Below are positions 1 to 8,216 of a stretch of 64,000 nucleotides of DNA, one piece after another. The translations under genes were made by a program, and so were the position numbers. Positions within the stretch are counted from its first letter, which is position 1; every line of letters begins with the position of its first letter. Source of the stretch: Vibrio proteolyticus NBRC 13287 (lineage in GTDB: Bacteria; Pseudomonadota; Gammaproteobacteria; Enterobacterales; Vibrionaceae); NCBI RefSeq assembly GCF_000467125.1, contig NZ_BATJ01000013.1, forward strand, positions 62,001 through 126,000. The letters run 5' to 3'. The notes under the pieces were generated by a model, which did not search any database, had not been told where the DNA came from, and saw nothing but the letters and a program-made list of their open reading frames with translations.

Positions 1-30
1 ACCCGAGAGTCGCTGGTCAGCATGGGCTAA
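1..30 (+). CDS. lldD: C-terminal tail of probable L-lactate dehydrogenase (partial)
   Basis: Only the last nine codons are inside the window, reading TRESLVSMG then TAA. LldD-type FMN-dependent alpha-hydroxyacid dehydrogenases end in a similar I-x-x-x-(T/S)-x-(D/E)-SLV sequence, and in Vibrio lldD commonly lies just before the FAD/Fe-S lactate dehydrogenase found next here. The assignment therefore rests mostly on gene order. A second open frame runs through 2..97 but resembles nothing I recognise. The 94 bases between this stop and the next start hold only the ribosome binding site AAGGAAG at 112-118. Confidence 0.4.
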   Translation, partial: TRESLVSMG

Positions 31-124
31 ATTCGCTCAGGGTGCCACACTGGCGGTGGCACCATTGTTACTGGAAACCTTTCTCTTTCCCGTTTAACCA
101 GTAATCACCACAAGGAAGCAATAG

Positions 125-2965
125 ATGGCAAATACAATATCAAATGCCACGTATCAACAACTGGAAGATATCCTTGCTGTGAATATCGACCGGGAGCGCA
201 TTGTTACTCAGGAAGCCAAACGTCTGGCTTACGGCACCGACGCGAGTTTTTACCGTCTGGTGCCGAAAATCGTTCTGCGCCTGAAATCGCTTGATGAAGT
301 GATCTTCGCCATTCAAAGTTGTCGCGAGATGGCGGTGCCGTTTACCTTCCGCGCAGCCGGCACCAGTTTGTCGGGCCAAGCGTTGTCCGATTCGGTGCTC
401 ATGACTCTGACCGACGACTGGCGTGGGCATCAGATCGTGGATAACGGTGAAAAAATCATTCTTCAGCCAGGGGTCATTGGCGCCGATGCCAACAAATACC
501 TGGCACCTTATCAACGTAAAATCGGCCCGGATCCGGCGTCCATCAACACCTGCAAAATCGGCGGTATCGCCGCCAATAACGCCAGCGGCATGTGTTGCGG
601 CACCGCACAGAACTCATACCGTACCGTCGACAGCATCAAAATTGTATTCAGTGACGGCACCTTGCTCGATACCGCCAGCTCAGAAAGTATCGCCGCGTTT
701 AAAGCGACCCGGCCAGAACTGCTGGAGGGCATTGAACAGCTGTGCCAACAGACGGCACAAAACCGAGAACTGACCGAACGAATCCGCCATAAATACCGGC
801 TGAAAAACACCACAGGTTACGCCCTGAATGCGCTGGTGGATTATCAGGATCCAATCGAAGTACTGGAGCACCTGATGATAGGCTCAGAGGGCACGCTCGG
901 CTTTATCGCCGAAATCACCTACAACACCGTCGTTGAACACGCCCACAAAGCCTCTGCCCTGTTGGTGTTTGCCGATATCGAAGAAGCCAGCCGCGCGGTC
1001 ACCATTCTCTCTCACACGCCAGTGGCGGCGGTCGAGTTGATGGACGGCCGGGCAATGCGCTCCGTCGCGGACAAACCCGGCATGCCCGAATTTATTCAGA
1101 CACTGGATCTCGAAGCCGCAGCGCTGCTGGTCGAATCTCACACCAGCACGCAAGTGGAGTTGGCGGCGCAGTGCGCGACCATCATGCAATCACTGACGGA
1201 TTACACCATTATTGAATCCGTTCCGTTTACCTCCGAGCCAAAAACCGTCGCGACCTTGTGGGGCATTCGCAAAGGTATGTTCCCTGCCGTTGGCGCCGTA
1301 CGAGAAGTTGGAACCACGGTCATTATTGAAGACGTGGCTTTCCCGGTCGACAACCTCGCCAACGGCGTGCGCGATCTGCAAGCGCTGTTTGATAAATACC
1401 ACTACGGCGAAGCGATCATTTTCGGCCATGCCCTGGAAGGCAACCTGCATTTCGTCTTCACCCAGGGTTTTGATTCACAGGAAGAAATTGACCGCTACGG
1501 CGGTTTTATGGATGACGTTGCCGAACTGGTGGCCGTGAAATACCAGGGCTCACTGAAAGCCGAACACGGCACTGGCCGTAATATGGCGCCCTATATCGAG
1601 CTGGAATGGGGCAAAGACGGCTATGCCCTGATGCAACAAATCAAAACCCTGTTTGATCCCGAAGGCTTGCTCAACCCCGGCGTGATCATCAACAGCAACC
1701 CACATGCGCACATTGAGAACCTCAAACCGATGCCAGCGGCAGATCCACTGGTTGACCGCTGCATTGAATGTGGCTTCTGTGAGCCGGTTTGTCCATCCCG
1801 GACACTCACCCTATCGCCACGCCAACGCATTGTGCTGTATCGTGAACTGCAACGTCGTCGCGCCGCTGGAGAACAGGTCGAAGCCTCTGAGTTGGAAGAG
1901 GTGTTTGAATATCAAGGTTTGGATACGTGTGCCGCCACCGGGTTGTGCGCTGAACGTTGCCCGGTAGGCATTAATACCGGCGATCTGGTGAAACAGCTAC
2001 GTACCGCGAAATATCAGAAGTTTACTCCGATTGCGCGTTGGACAGCCGAGCATTTTGCAACCACAACCAAACTGGCTCGCGCCGGACTGAAAACCAATCA
2101 GCTGGCCACTAAGGTGCTGGGTGAAAGCAGTGTCGGCAAGGTCACAAACGGATTGCGCAAGCTGACCAAAGGCGCCACGCCGGTGTGGATGCCAGAGATG
2201 CCACAAGCCAATACCCAAGATCTCAGCCAAGCCATCGAAGCGCAAACGGCCACAGAGAAAAAAGTGGTCTACCTGCCCTCTTGTGCCACTAGAAACATGG
2301 GTCAGCAAAGCAGTGCGCAGGATCAGCGTCCACTGACCGAGGTGACACTTTCTCTGTTGAACAAAGCCGGTTATCAGGCCGTGATTCCTCGAGAACTCAA
2401 TGAGCAGTGCTGCGGCATGCCATACGACAGCAAGGGCATGACCGAACTCGCCAGCGCAAAAGCCAGACAACTGGAAGACGCTTTGTGGCAGGCGTGTCGA
2501 CAGGGAGAATATCCCGTGCTGATGGACACCAGTCCGTGCGCCAAACGCAGTATTGAACTGTTCACCAAACCGATGGAAGTGTTGGAACCGACGGGGTTTG
2601 TCAGCAAATACCTGCTGCCACATCTCGACATCACGCCAAAGCAGGAAACCGTGATGCTGCATGTGACGTGCAGTGCCCGCCGCATGGGGCTGGAAGCAGA
2701 CATGCTCAATTTGGCGCAAGCGTGCGCCACCGAGGTGGTGCTGCCGGAGCACATTCAATGCTGTGGCTGGGCCGGCGACAAAGGCTTTACCACGCCGGAG
2801 CTGAATGCGGCCGCCGTGCATCCGCTCAAAGAACAGGTACCGTCCGGTTGTAGCCGAGGCTTCTCCAACAGCCGTACCTGCGAGATTGGTCTGTCGCACC
2901 ATAGTGGCATCCCCTACCAGTCCATTTTGTATCTGGTGGATGAAGTTTCCCGTCCGCACCCCTGA
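125..2965 (+). CDS. FAD/4Fe-4S D-lactate dehydrogenase (Dld-II / YdiJ type)
   Basis: Probable respiratory D-2-hydroxyacid (D-lactate) dehydrogenase that passes electrons from FAD through iron-sulfur clusters to the quinone pool, peripheral to the inner membrane. The N-terminal half is an FAD_binding_4/FAD-oxidase C module (FRAAGTSLSGQ near residue 80, HALEGNLHF near 440). Two ferredoxin-type clusters follow, CIECGFCEPVCP near 546 and CAATGLCAERCP near 601. The C-terminal part carries two cysteine-rich CCG motifs (CCGMPYDSKG near 761, CCGWAGDKG near 878). At 946 residues it has the length of the Shewanella Dld-II family. AAGGAAG sits six bases before the ATG. The preceding lldD tail suggests a lactate-utilisation operon. 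Glycolate or another 2-hydroxyacid is an alternative substrate. Confidence 0.88.
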   Translation: MANTISNATYQQLEDILAVNIDRERIVTQEAKRLAYGTDASFYRLVPKIVLRLKSLDEVIFAIQSCREMAVPFTFRAAGTSLSGQALSDSVLMTLTDDWRGHQIVDNGEKIILQPGVIGADANKYLAPYQRKIGPDPASINTCKIGGIAANNASGMCCGTAQNSYRTVDSIKIVFSDGTLLDTASSESIAAFKATRPELLEGIEQLCQQTAQNRELTERIRHKYRLKNTTGYALNALVDYQDPIEVLEHLMIGSEGTLGFIAEITYNTVVEHAHKASALLVFADIEEASRAVTILSHTPVAAVELMDGRAMRSVADKPGMPEFIQTLDLEAAALLVESHTSTQVELAAQCATIMQSLTDYTIIESVPFTSEPKTVATLWGIRKGMFPAVGAVREVGTTVIIEDVAFPVDNLANGVRDLQALFDKYHYGEAIIFGHALEGNLHFVFTQGFDSQEEIDRYGGFMDDVAELVAVKYQGSLKAEHGTGRNMAPYIELEWGKDGYALMQQIKTLFDPEGLLNPGVIINSNPHAHIENLKPMPAADPLVDRCIECGFCEPVCPSRTLTLSPRQRIVLYRELQRRRAAGEQVEASELEEVFEYQGLDTCAATGLCAERCPVGINTGDLVKQLRTAKYQKFTPIARWTAEHFATTTKLARAGLKTNQLATKVLGESSVGKVTNGLRKLTKGATPVWMPEMPQANTQDLSQAIEAQTATEKKVVYLPSCATRNMGQQSSAQDQRPLTEVTLSLLNKAGYQAVIPRELNEQCCGMPYDSKGMTELASAKARQLEDALWQACRQGEYPVLMDTSPCAKRSIELFTKPMEVLEPTGFVSKYLLPHLDITPKQETVMLHVTCSARRMGLEADMLNLAQACATEVVLPEHIQCCGWAGDKGFTTPELNAAAVHPLKEQVPSGCSRGFSNSRTCEIGLSHHSGIPYQSILYLVDEVSRPHP

Positions 2966-3076
2966 TAGTCCCTTCGTTGCGCCCCGGCCGGGGCGCAACT
3001 ATTTCATCTGCCCCATTTTCAATTGGCAGAAAAATCGTTACCTTGGAGGTCTGCTACACGGATACAGGATACCCCC

Positions 3077-3871
3077 ATGGAACTGGAATATTTCATTATT
3101 GATGCGTTCACTTCTGAACCTTTCAAAGGCAATTCAGCGGCTGTTGTTCCGCTGACCAACTGGCTCAGCGATGAACAGATGCAACATATCGCCGCCGAAA
3201 ACAACTTGTCAGAAACCGCGTTCATCCAATCACAGGGAAACAACCACTACCAGATCCGCTGGTTCTCTCCCCTGCAGGAGATCGACTTTTGCGGTCACGC
3301 GACGCTCGCCTCCGCCTACGTGTTGTTTCAACATTTTGACGTGCAGGGCAAAATCACCTTTTCGACGCTAAACGTTGGCGAGCTGCAGGTGACACAAGAC
3401 AGCAGCGCCCGAATTGTGATGAGTTTCCCCAATCGGGCGCCTGTGCCGGTCGACAACATCCCACAGTCTCTGCTCGATGGCTTGTCTATCGCCCCGCAAC
3501 AGGTGCTGCGCAGCGAACAAGCCTATTTCGCCGTTTACGACAACGAACAGTCGGTACTGGATGTAGTCAGTGACAGTGAAACCCTCAAACAGCTCGCTCC
3601 CTATGACGTGGTGGTGACCGCGGCAGGCAGTGAATACGATTTCGTCTCACGCTACTTCTGGCCCGCCAACGGTGGCGTCGAGGATCCGGTTACCGGCTCC
3701 ATTCACGCCGGACTGGCGCCATTTTGGGCGGAACAACTCGACCAGCCAGATTTGGTCGCCTATCAGGCCTCTCAACGTGGAGGAGTACTGTACTGTCATA
3801 TTCGCAGTGATCGTGTCATCGTTGCCGGGCATGGCGTGTTGTACGCACACGGTTCACTGTTTGTTTCTTAA
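3077..3871 (+). CDS. PhzF-family isomerase/epimerase-like protein
   Basis: Member of the phenazine-biosynthesis PhzF fold family, two-domain cytosolic isomerases of mostly unknown substrate. The N-terminus YFIIDAFTSEPFKGN is the family signature and the catalytic glutamate lies in NNLSETAF (E46). The second conserved block, GGVEDPVTGS, lies near residue 203, and the 264-residue length is typical. I chose ATG 3077 because conservation begins at MELEYF; a TTG at 3023 would add 18 residues that do not fit the family. It opens a tight three-gene run with the HD hydrolase and HTH regulator that follow (17 bases to the next start). No phenazine genes are nearby, so a role in phenazine synthesis is not implied. 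Confidence 0.85.
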   Translation: MELEYFIIDAFTSEPFKGNSAAVVPLTNWLSDEQMQHIAAENNLSETAFIQSQGNNHYQIRWFSPLQEIDFCGHATLASAYVLFQHFDVQGKITFSTLNVGELQVTQDSSARIVMSFPNRAPVPVDNIPQSLLDGLSIAPQQVLRSEQAYFAVYDNEQSVLDVVSDSETLKQLAPYDVVVTAAGSEYDFVSRYFWPANGGVEDPVTGSIHAGLAPFWAEQLDQPDLVAYQASQRGGVLYCHIRSDRVIVAGHGVLYAHGSLFVS

Positions 3872-3888
3872 AGGAAGGCCAACCACTG

Positions 3889-4533
3889 ATGACGTCCATA
3901 AACCAACTGGAACCTTTGATGCTCGAGTTCATCGAGCGAGAAATGCAGACCGATGCCGCGCACGACCTGAACCACGTAAAACGTGTGGTCGCGACTGCAA
4001 AACAGCTGTGCGACGAAGAGCAGGCCAATCCGCAGGTAGTGGTCGCCGCGGCCTACCTGCATGATTGCTTTACCTATCCGAAAGATCACCCGGAGCGTAA
4101 ACAAAGTTCGGCCATTGCAGCAGACAAAGCCGTGGCGTTTTTGGAACAGATAGATTATCCGCCGTCACTATTGGCAGCGGTGCATCATGCGATTTGCGCG
4201 CACAGTTTCAGCGCGGGGATTCACCCCGACACGCTGGAAGCGAAAATTGTGCAAGACGCCGACCGACTGGACTCACTCGGCGCAATAGGCGTGGCACGCA
4301 CCATTCAGGTCGGCACCGCTCTGCAGCGTCCGCTGTATAACGCAGACGACCCCTTGTGTCACACACGCCCCCCGAATGATAACCGCTTTACGCTGGATCA
4401 TTTCTTCACCAAGTTGTTCGCCATTGCTGACACCATGAATACCGAAGCCGCCAAAGCAGAGGCACGTAAACGCAAAGCATTTATGCAGCTATTCTTAGAT
4501 CAGCTCCAACACGAAGCAAACGCGCATGACTGA
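3889..4533 (+). CDS. HD-domain metal-dependent phosphohydrolase
   Basis: YedJ-like HD superfamily hydrolase of 214 residues. The metal ligands are visible in order: AHDLNHVKR (H25), YLHDCF (H58-D59) and the distal aspartate in QDADRLDSLG (D123). The family hydrolyses phosphomonoesters or nucleotides, but the substrate of this member is not known. It starts 17 bases after the phzF-like gene and its last eight bases overlap the start of the HTH regulator, so the three are probably translated from one mRNA. The protein is soluble, with no signal or membrane segment. Confidence 0.85.
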   Translation: MTSINQLEPLMLEFIEREMQTDAAHDLNHVKRVVATAKQLCDEEQANPQVVVAAAYLHDCFTYPKDHPERKQSSAIAADKAVAFLEQIDYPPSLLAAVHHAICAHSFSAGIHPDTLEAKIVQDADRLDSLGAIGVARTIQVGTALQRPLYNADDPLCHTRPPNDNRFTLDHFFTKLFAIADTMNTEAAKAEARKRKAFMQLFLDQLQHEANAHD

Positions 4534-5272
4534 AACCCAGCGACTGATCCGCGAACTGAAAAAGCAACTCAAAGGCCACAGCATCCAATATCAGGATATC
4601 GCGGCGGCCCTTGGCCTCAGTGAAGGGTCGGTGAAGCGCCTGCTGGCCGAAGGCAGCCAAATCAGTCTCGCGCGTCTTTCGGCCATCTGCCAGTTAATCG
4701 GATTGGAAATGGGTGAACTGTTTAAACTGGCCAGTCAGGCAGAGAAAGGACTCGATGCCCTGAGTTTTGAACAAGAGAAACAGCTGGTTGCGAATAAAGG
4801 TCTGCTGTTGGTTGCGGTGTGCGTGGTGAATGGTTATCGCTTTGAAGAAATCCTCAGTCAGTATCAGTTCTCCGAGCCTGAATTGATCCGGCAACTGGTG
4901 GCGCTGGACAAACTCGGCGTGATTGAACTGCTACCCGCTAACCGAATCAAGATGAAAATTTCACCGGATTTCCGCTGGGTTCCGGGCGGACCGATTCAAT
5001 GTTTCTTCCAGCAGCAGGTACAAAACGAATTCTTCCACAGTTATTTCTCCGCCGATGACGAAAAACTGGTGATGAGCAGTGGTTTGATGTCACTGCCAAG
5101 CAACCACAAGCTGCAACACAAGATTCAGAAGTTGGTGGATGAGTTCTATGCCGGCTGTAAAGCCGATGAAGTACTCGATCTCAATGACCGTCATGGTACA
5201 TCCATGGTGATTGGCCTGCGGCGCTGGACCTTTCCTTTGTTCGACGATCTGCTGCGCACGCCCAAGTCGTAA
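4526..5272 (+). CDS. Cro/CI-type helix-turn-helix regulator
   Basis: A 248-residue predicted transcription factor. Residues 1-65 form a lambda-repressor-like HTH (IAALGLSEGSVKRLLAEGSQISLARLS region), followed by a region of about 180 residues without a domain I can name, probably sensory or dimerising. This architecture is a common uncharacterised XRE-type regulator in marine gammaproteobacteria. It overlaps the HD hydrolase by eight bases and is the last gene before a strong terminator, so it is probably co-expressed with the PhzF and HD proteins. Confidence 0.75.
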   Translation: MTETQRLIRELKKQLKGHSIQYQDIAAALGLSEGSVKRLLAEGSQISLARLSAICQLIGLEMGELFKLASQAEKGLDALSFEQEKQLVANKGLLLVAVCVVNGYRFEEILSQYQFSEPELIRQLVALDKLGVIELLPANRIKMKISPDFRWVPGGPIQCFFQQQVQNEFFHSYFSADDEKLVMSSGLMSLPSNHKLQHKIQKLVDEFYAGCKADEVLDLNDRHGTSMVIGLRRWTFPLFDDLLRTPKS

Positions 5273-5282
5273 ATGGCGTAAC

Positions 5283-5316
5283 CTCAGGTGACACTATCCG
5301 TTACCTGAGCCTTTTT
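5283..5316 (+). terminator. Rho-independent terminator after the phzF-HD-HTH operon
   Basis: Perfect 7-bp stem CTCAGGT (5283-5289) / ACCTGAG (5303-5309), followed by CC and five T residues (5312-5316). It lies 10 bases after the stop of the HTH regulator. Confidence 0.85.
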
Positions 5317-5399
5317 GCTCTCCTAAGTCGCCGCATACATGCATGCTGCCCCACATCAGGATTGTGGCGCGACGCCACATGATGCAAAGGAGGCACACT

Positions 5400-7460
5400 A
5401 TGTCTGTTGTTCAACCATTTACCGCATTATCACGCGTATTCTGCTTGGTCTGTCTTACGCTCTTGGCTGGCCTGTTGAGTCCGATCGCGCTTGCCAGCGG
5501 CTTGCTTAAGCCAGTCAACAGTCAATATCAGGATCTGAAAATCCAGACCCATCATGTCAATGTCGTGATTGAAGACGGCTACGCAACCACCCAAGTGGAA
5601 CAGGTGTTTTACAACCCGAACAATACGCAAATGGAAGCCCGGTACTCGTTCCCGGTACCGGAGCAGGCGGTTGTCGGAGAATTCATTTACTGGGTTAACG
5701 GTCAGCCGGTGGTCGCCGAAGCGGTCACCAAAGACGACGCGGAACAGATCTATCAAACCCAAAAAGAGCAAGGCCGCTCGACAGCGTTGACCACAAAGAA
5801 CGAGTTCAAAACATTTGAAATAAAAGTGTTCCCTGTGTTACCCAAACAGACGGTTAAAATTCGTCTGGTTTACCTGCAAGACGCTCTGCTTGACCATGGC
5901 GTAGGTCGCTATGTGTACCCGATGGAAGAAGGGGGTGTGGATGAGATTGCGAAAGCGTTCTGGACCCGTAACGATAAGGTTGAGCAGGACTTTTCCTTCC
6001 AACTGACGGTTAAATCCGCTTATCCGGTCGATGGTCTGCGTCTGCCCGAGCATCCTCAGGCATCCATTGCTTCAACGCCGGAAGGCGAGCAAACTGTCTG
6101 GTCTGCCACCCTCGCTAATCAAATTGCAACATCAGAAAGCACCTCACCTGATCCGGCGTTTCGTCTCGATCAGGATATCGTCGCTTACTGGCGCTTGCAG
6201 GAAGGCCTGCCCGGACGTCTTGATATGATCGCGTATCGCGATCCAACACAAAGTGAAAAAGGCACCATCAAACTGACGTTTACCCCCGGCGATGATCTTG
6301 GACCGATTGTTCAGGGCCGTGACTGGGTCTTCGTATTGGATAAATCCGGTTCGATGGCGGGCAAATACGCCACGTTGGCGGAAGGGGTTCGCCGGGCACT
6401 TGACACACTTACCGGTGATGATCGCTTTCGCATCGTCCTGTTCGACAACCGGGCCTACGCGCTGACACCAAACTGGTTAGCGGCCACATCCGACAACATT
6501 GACCGCGCAATGACCTCGGTGATCGAGGCCCAGACCGGCGGTGGTACCAATTTGTACGATGGTCTGGAGAAGGCGACACAATCATTAGACCGCGATCGCA
6601 CCACCGGGATGGTGTTAGTGACCGATGGTGTAACAAATGTCGGCGTGACGGAAAAGAAAGCCTTCCTCAAGCTGATGCAAAAACACGACATTCGTCTGTA
6701 TACCTTCATCATGGGTAATAGCGCCAACCGTCCGCTGTTGGAGCCCATGACGCAAGTGTCCGACGGATTTGCACTCAGTGTGTCGAACGCCGATGACATT
6801 CTTGGTCACATCATCAATGCCACCAGTAAACTAACCCATCAGGCCTACCGGGATGTGCAGTTGGATATTGACGGACGCCGAATCACTGATTTGACGCCCG
6901 CTCAGATCCGCAGCCTCTACCGTGGCGAGCAACTGAGTGTGTTCGGCCATTATTTTAAACCGGGTAACACCACCATTACCTTGACCGCGAAGGTCGGTGG
7001 CATTGAGCGAAAGTACCGCACCACACTAAACCTGCCGGACAGTGCCACACACAATCCCGAACTGGAACGCTTATGGGCGTTTGCCAAGATCCGCGATCTT
7101 GAACACAAGATGGACTATCTCGAAACCGCCGATGCCGACTGGGAGCAGGCGATTGAAACCATCGCGCTCGACTATGGGCTGCTGACCGACTACACCTCAT
7201 TGCTGGTAGTCGAAGAAGACGTGTTCAAGCAACTGAACATCAGCCGCAGCAATCAGGTGAGAGTAGAAAAAGAGCAACAGGCTCGTACCCAGCGTGCGCA
7301 CCAGCCGGCCCGTCCTAACAGAGCCGATCAACACGACCCTATGTTCTCTCAACCGGCACCAAGCCACTCTGGAGGCCGAGGAGGAAGCCTGAGTAGTTGG
7401 ATGGTGCTGCTCCTCGTTATCGTCGGTGGTTATCGGCGCTGGCGCCGCGTTTATCATTAA
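5400..7460 (+). CDS. Secreted VIT / von Willebrand factor A protein with GlyGly-CTERM-like tail
   Basis: Inter-alpha-trypsin-inhibitor heavy-chain-like surface protein of 686 residues. An N-terminal signal peptide ends near SPIALA-S (about residue 32). A VIT domain follows (about 40-170; YSFPVPEQAVVGEF). The vWA domain carries the MIDAS motif DKSGSMAG near residue 317 and a TDGVTNVG block. The C-terminus reads GGRGGSLSSWM, then a hydrophobic stretch and YRRWRRVYH, the Gly-rich/membrane/basic pattern of rhombosortase (GlyGly-CTERM) substrates. The start is ATG 5400 because AAGGAGG lies six bases upstream; the longer frame from 5343 lacks this. No sortase or rhombosortase gene is next to it. 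Likely surface adhesion or matrix binding; the partner is unknown. Confidence 0.82.
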   Translation: MSVVQPFTALSRVFCLVCLTLLAGLLSPIALASGLLKPVNSQYQDLKIQTHHVNVVIEDGYATTQVEQVFYNPNNTQMEARYSFPVPEQAVVGEFIYWVNGQPVVAEAVTKDDAEQIYQTQKEQGRSTALTTKNEFKTFEIKVFPVLPKQTVKIRLVYLQDALLDHGVGRYVYPMEEGGVDEIAKAFWTRNDKVEQDFSFQLTVKSAYPVDGLRLPEHPQASIASTPEGEQTVWSATLANQIATSESTSPDPAFRLDQDIVAYWRLQEGLPGRLDMIAYRDPTQSEKGTIKLTFTPGDDLGPIVQGRDWVFVLDKSGSMAGKYATLAEGVRRALDTLTGDDRFRIVLFDNRAYALTPNWLAATSDNIDRAMTSVIEAQTGGGTNLYDGLEKATQSLDRDRTTGMVLVTDGVTNVGVTEKKAFLKLMQKHDIRLYTFIMGNSANRPLLEPMTQVSDGFALSVSNADDILGHIINATSKLTHQAYRDVQLDIDGRRITDLTPAQIRSLYRGEQLSVFGHYFKPGNTTITLTAKVGGIERKYRTTLNLPDSATHNPELERLWAFAKIRDLEHKMDYLETADADWEQAIETIALDYGLLTDYTSLLVVEEDVFKQLNISRSNQVRVEKEQQARTQRAHQPARPNRADQHDPMFSQPAPSHSGGRGGSLSSWMVLLLVIVGGYRRWRRVYH

Positions 7461-7568
7461 CGCTAAGCGCTGATAAACAAATGGCCCTGAGAAACGTCAG
7501 GGCCATATTCTCTTTTAGATTTAAACAGGTTAGAGTAATCCCGATGCCAGACAAAGGAGCATAACGCA

Positions 7569-8132
7569 ATGAAAATCATCATTCTGCACGGCTTATACAT
7601 GCATGGCTTTATCATGCAGCCGCTCAGCCAGAAATTGCAGAAGATGGGCTATCAAACCCAGGTGATCAGCTACAACACAGTGGCCATTAACGACGACCAG
7701 GTATTCAAAGCGATTGATATGGCGCTGGATCGCACGCAAACCAACGTACTGGTTGGGCACAGTCTCGGCGGACTCATGATCAAACACTATCTGGCTTCAC
7801 GGCAACCGTCCACGTCGCTGATCTCCCATGTGGTGGCGTTGGGTTCACCGCTCAGAGGCGCGTCCATCGTCGGGAAAATTCAGAACCTCGGCCTCGGCGC
7901 CATGCTGGGCAATTCAACACTCTATGGTCTGGAAAAGCACGACGATCATTGGCGGTTTGCACAAAAGCTCGGCAGTATCGCCGGAACCTTACCGTTTGGC
8001 TTCCGGCCGATTCTGCTGGGAACCGCGTTACTCTCTGACGGCACCGTCACCGTCGAGGAGACCAAAATCGAGGGTATGACCGATCATGCGGTCACCCGAC
8101 ACAGTCACACCAGCATGATTTACAGCAATTAA
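7569..8132 (+). CDS. Alpha/beta-hydrolase (lipase-like), C-terminus lost to a stop codon
   Basis: Small alpha/beta-hydrolase of 187 residues with the start IIILHGLYMHGF and the nucleophile elbow VGHSLGGL (serine near residue 60). It resembles lipase/PGAP1-like proteins without a signal peptide. The predicted catalytic His may be in the DHAVTRHSHTSM block. The reading frame continues after the TAA at 8130-8132 for 17 more sense codons (VTDQIDAFIRHNRFQHH) before a second TAA at 8184-8186. YSN-(Q)-VTDQIDAFI reads as an unbroken C-terminal helix, so CAA to TAA is a likely recent nonsense change. The core is intact and the protein may still work. Confidence 0.75.
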   Translation: MKIIILHGLYMHGFIMQPLSQKLQKMGYQTQVISYNTVAINDDQVFKAIDMALDRTQTNVLVGHSLGGLMIKHYLASRQPSTSLISHVVALGSPLRGASIVGKIQNLGLGAMLGNSTLYGLEKHDDHWRFAQKLGSIAGTLPFGFRPILLGTALLSDGTVTVEETKIEGMTDHAVTRHSHTSMIYSN

Positions 8133-8190
8133 GTTACCGATCAGATTGATGCGTTCATTCGTCACAACCGGTTTCAACACCATTAAAAAA

Positions 8191-8208
8191 GCCAGGCGTT
8201 CACCTGGC
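8191..8208. terminator. Bidirectional terminator between convergent genes
   Basis: Stem GCCAGG (8191-8196) / CCTGGC (8203-8208), with a run of six A on the left and a T-rich right side, so it can stop transcription from the lipase gene and from the minus-strand phosphodiesterase gene. Confidence 0.75.
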
Positions 8209-8216
8209 TTCTTGTC

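Noticed and set aside
2..97. Open frame PESRWSAWAKF... ending at a TAA at 95-97
   Set aside because: It resembles no transporter or enzyme I know, and the other frame gives a plausible lldD end at 28-30 that fits the gene order.
1997..2998. 333-codon minus-strand frame inside the lactate dehydrogenase gene
   Set aside because: It is a shadow of a GC-rich coding region; the plus-strand protein has all expected iron-sulfur motifs across this stretch.
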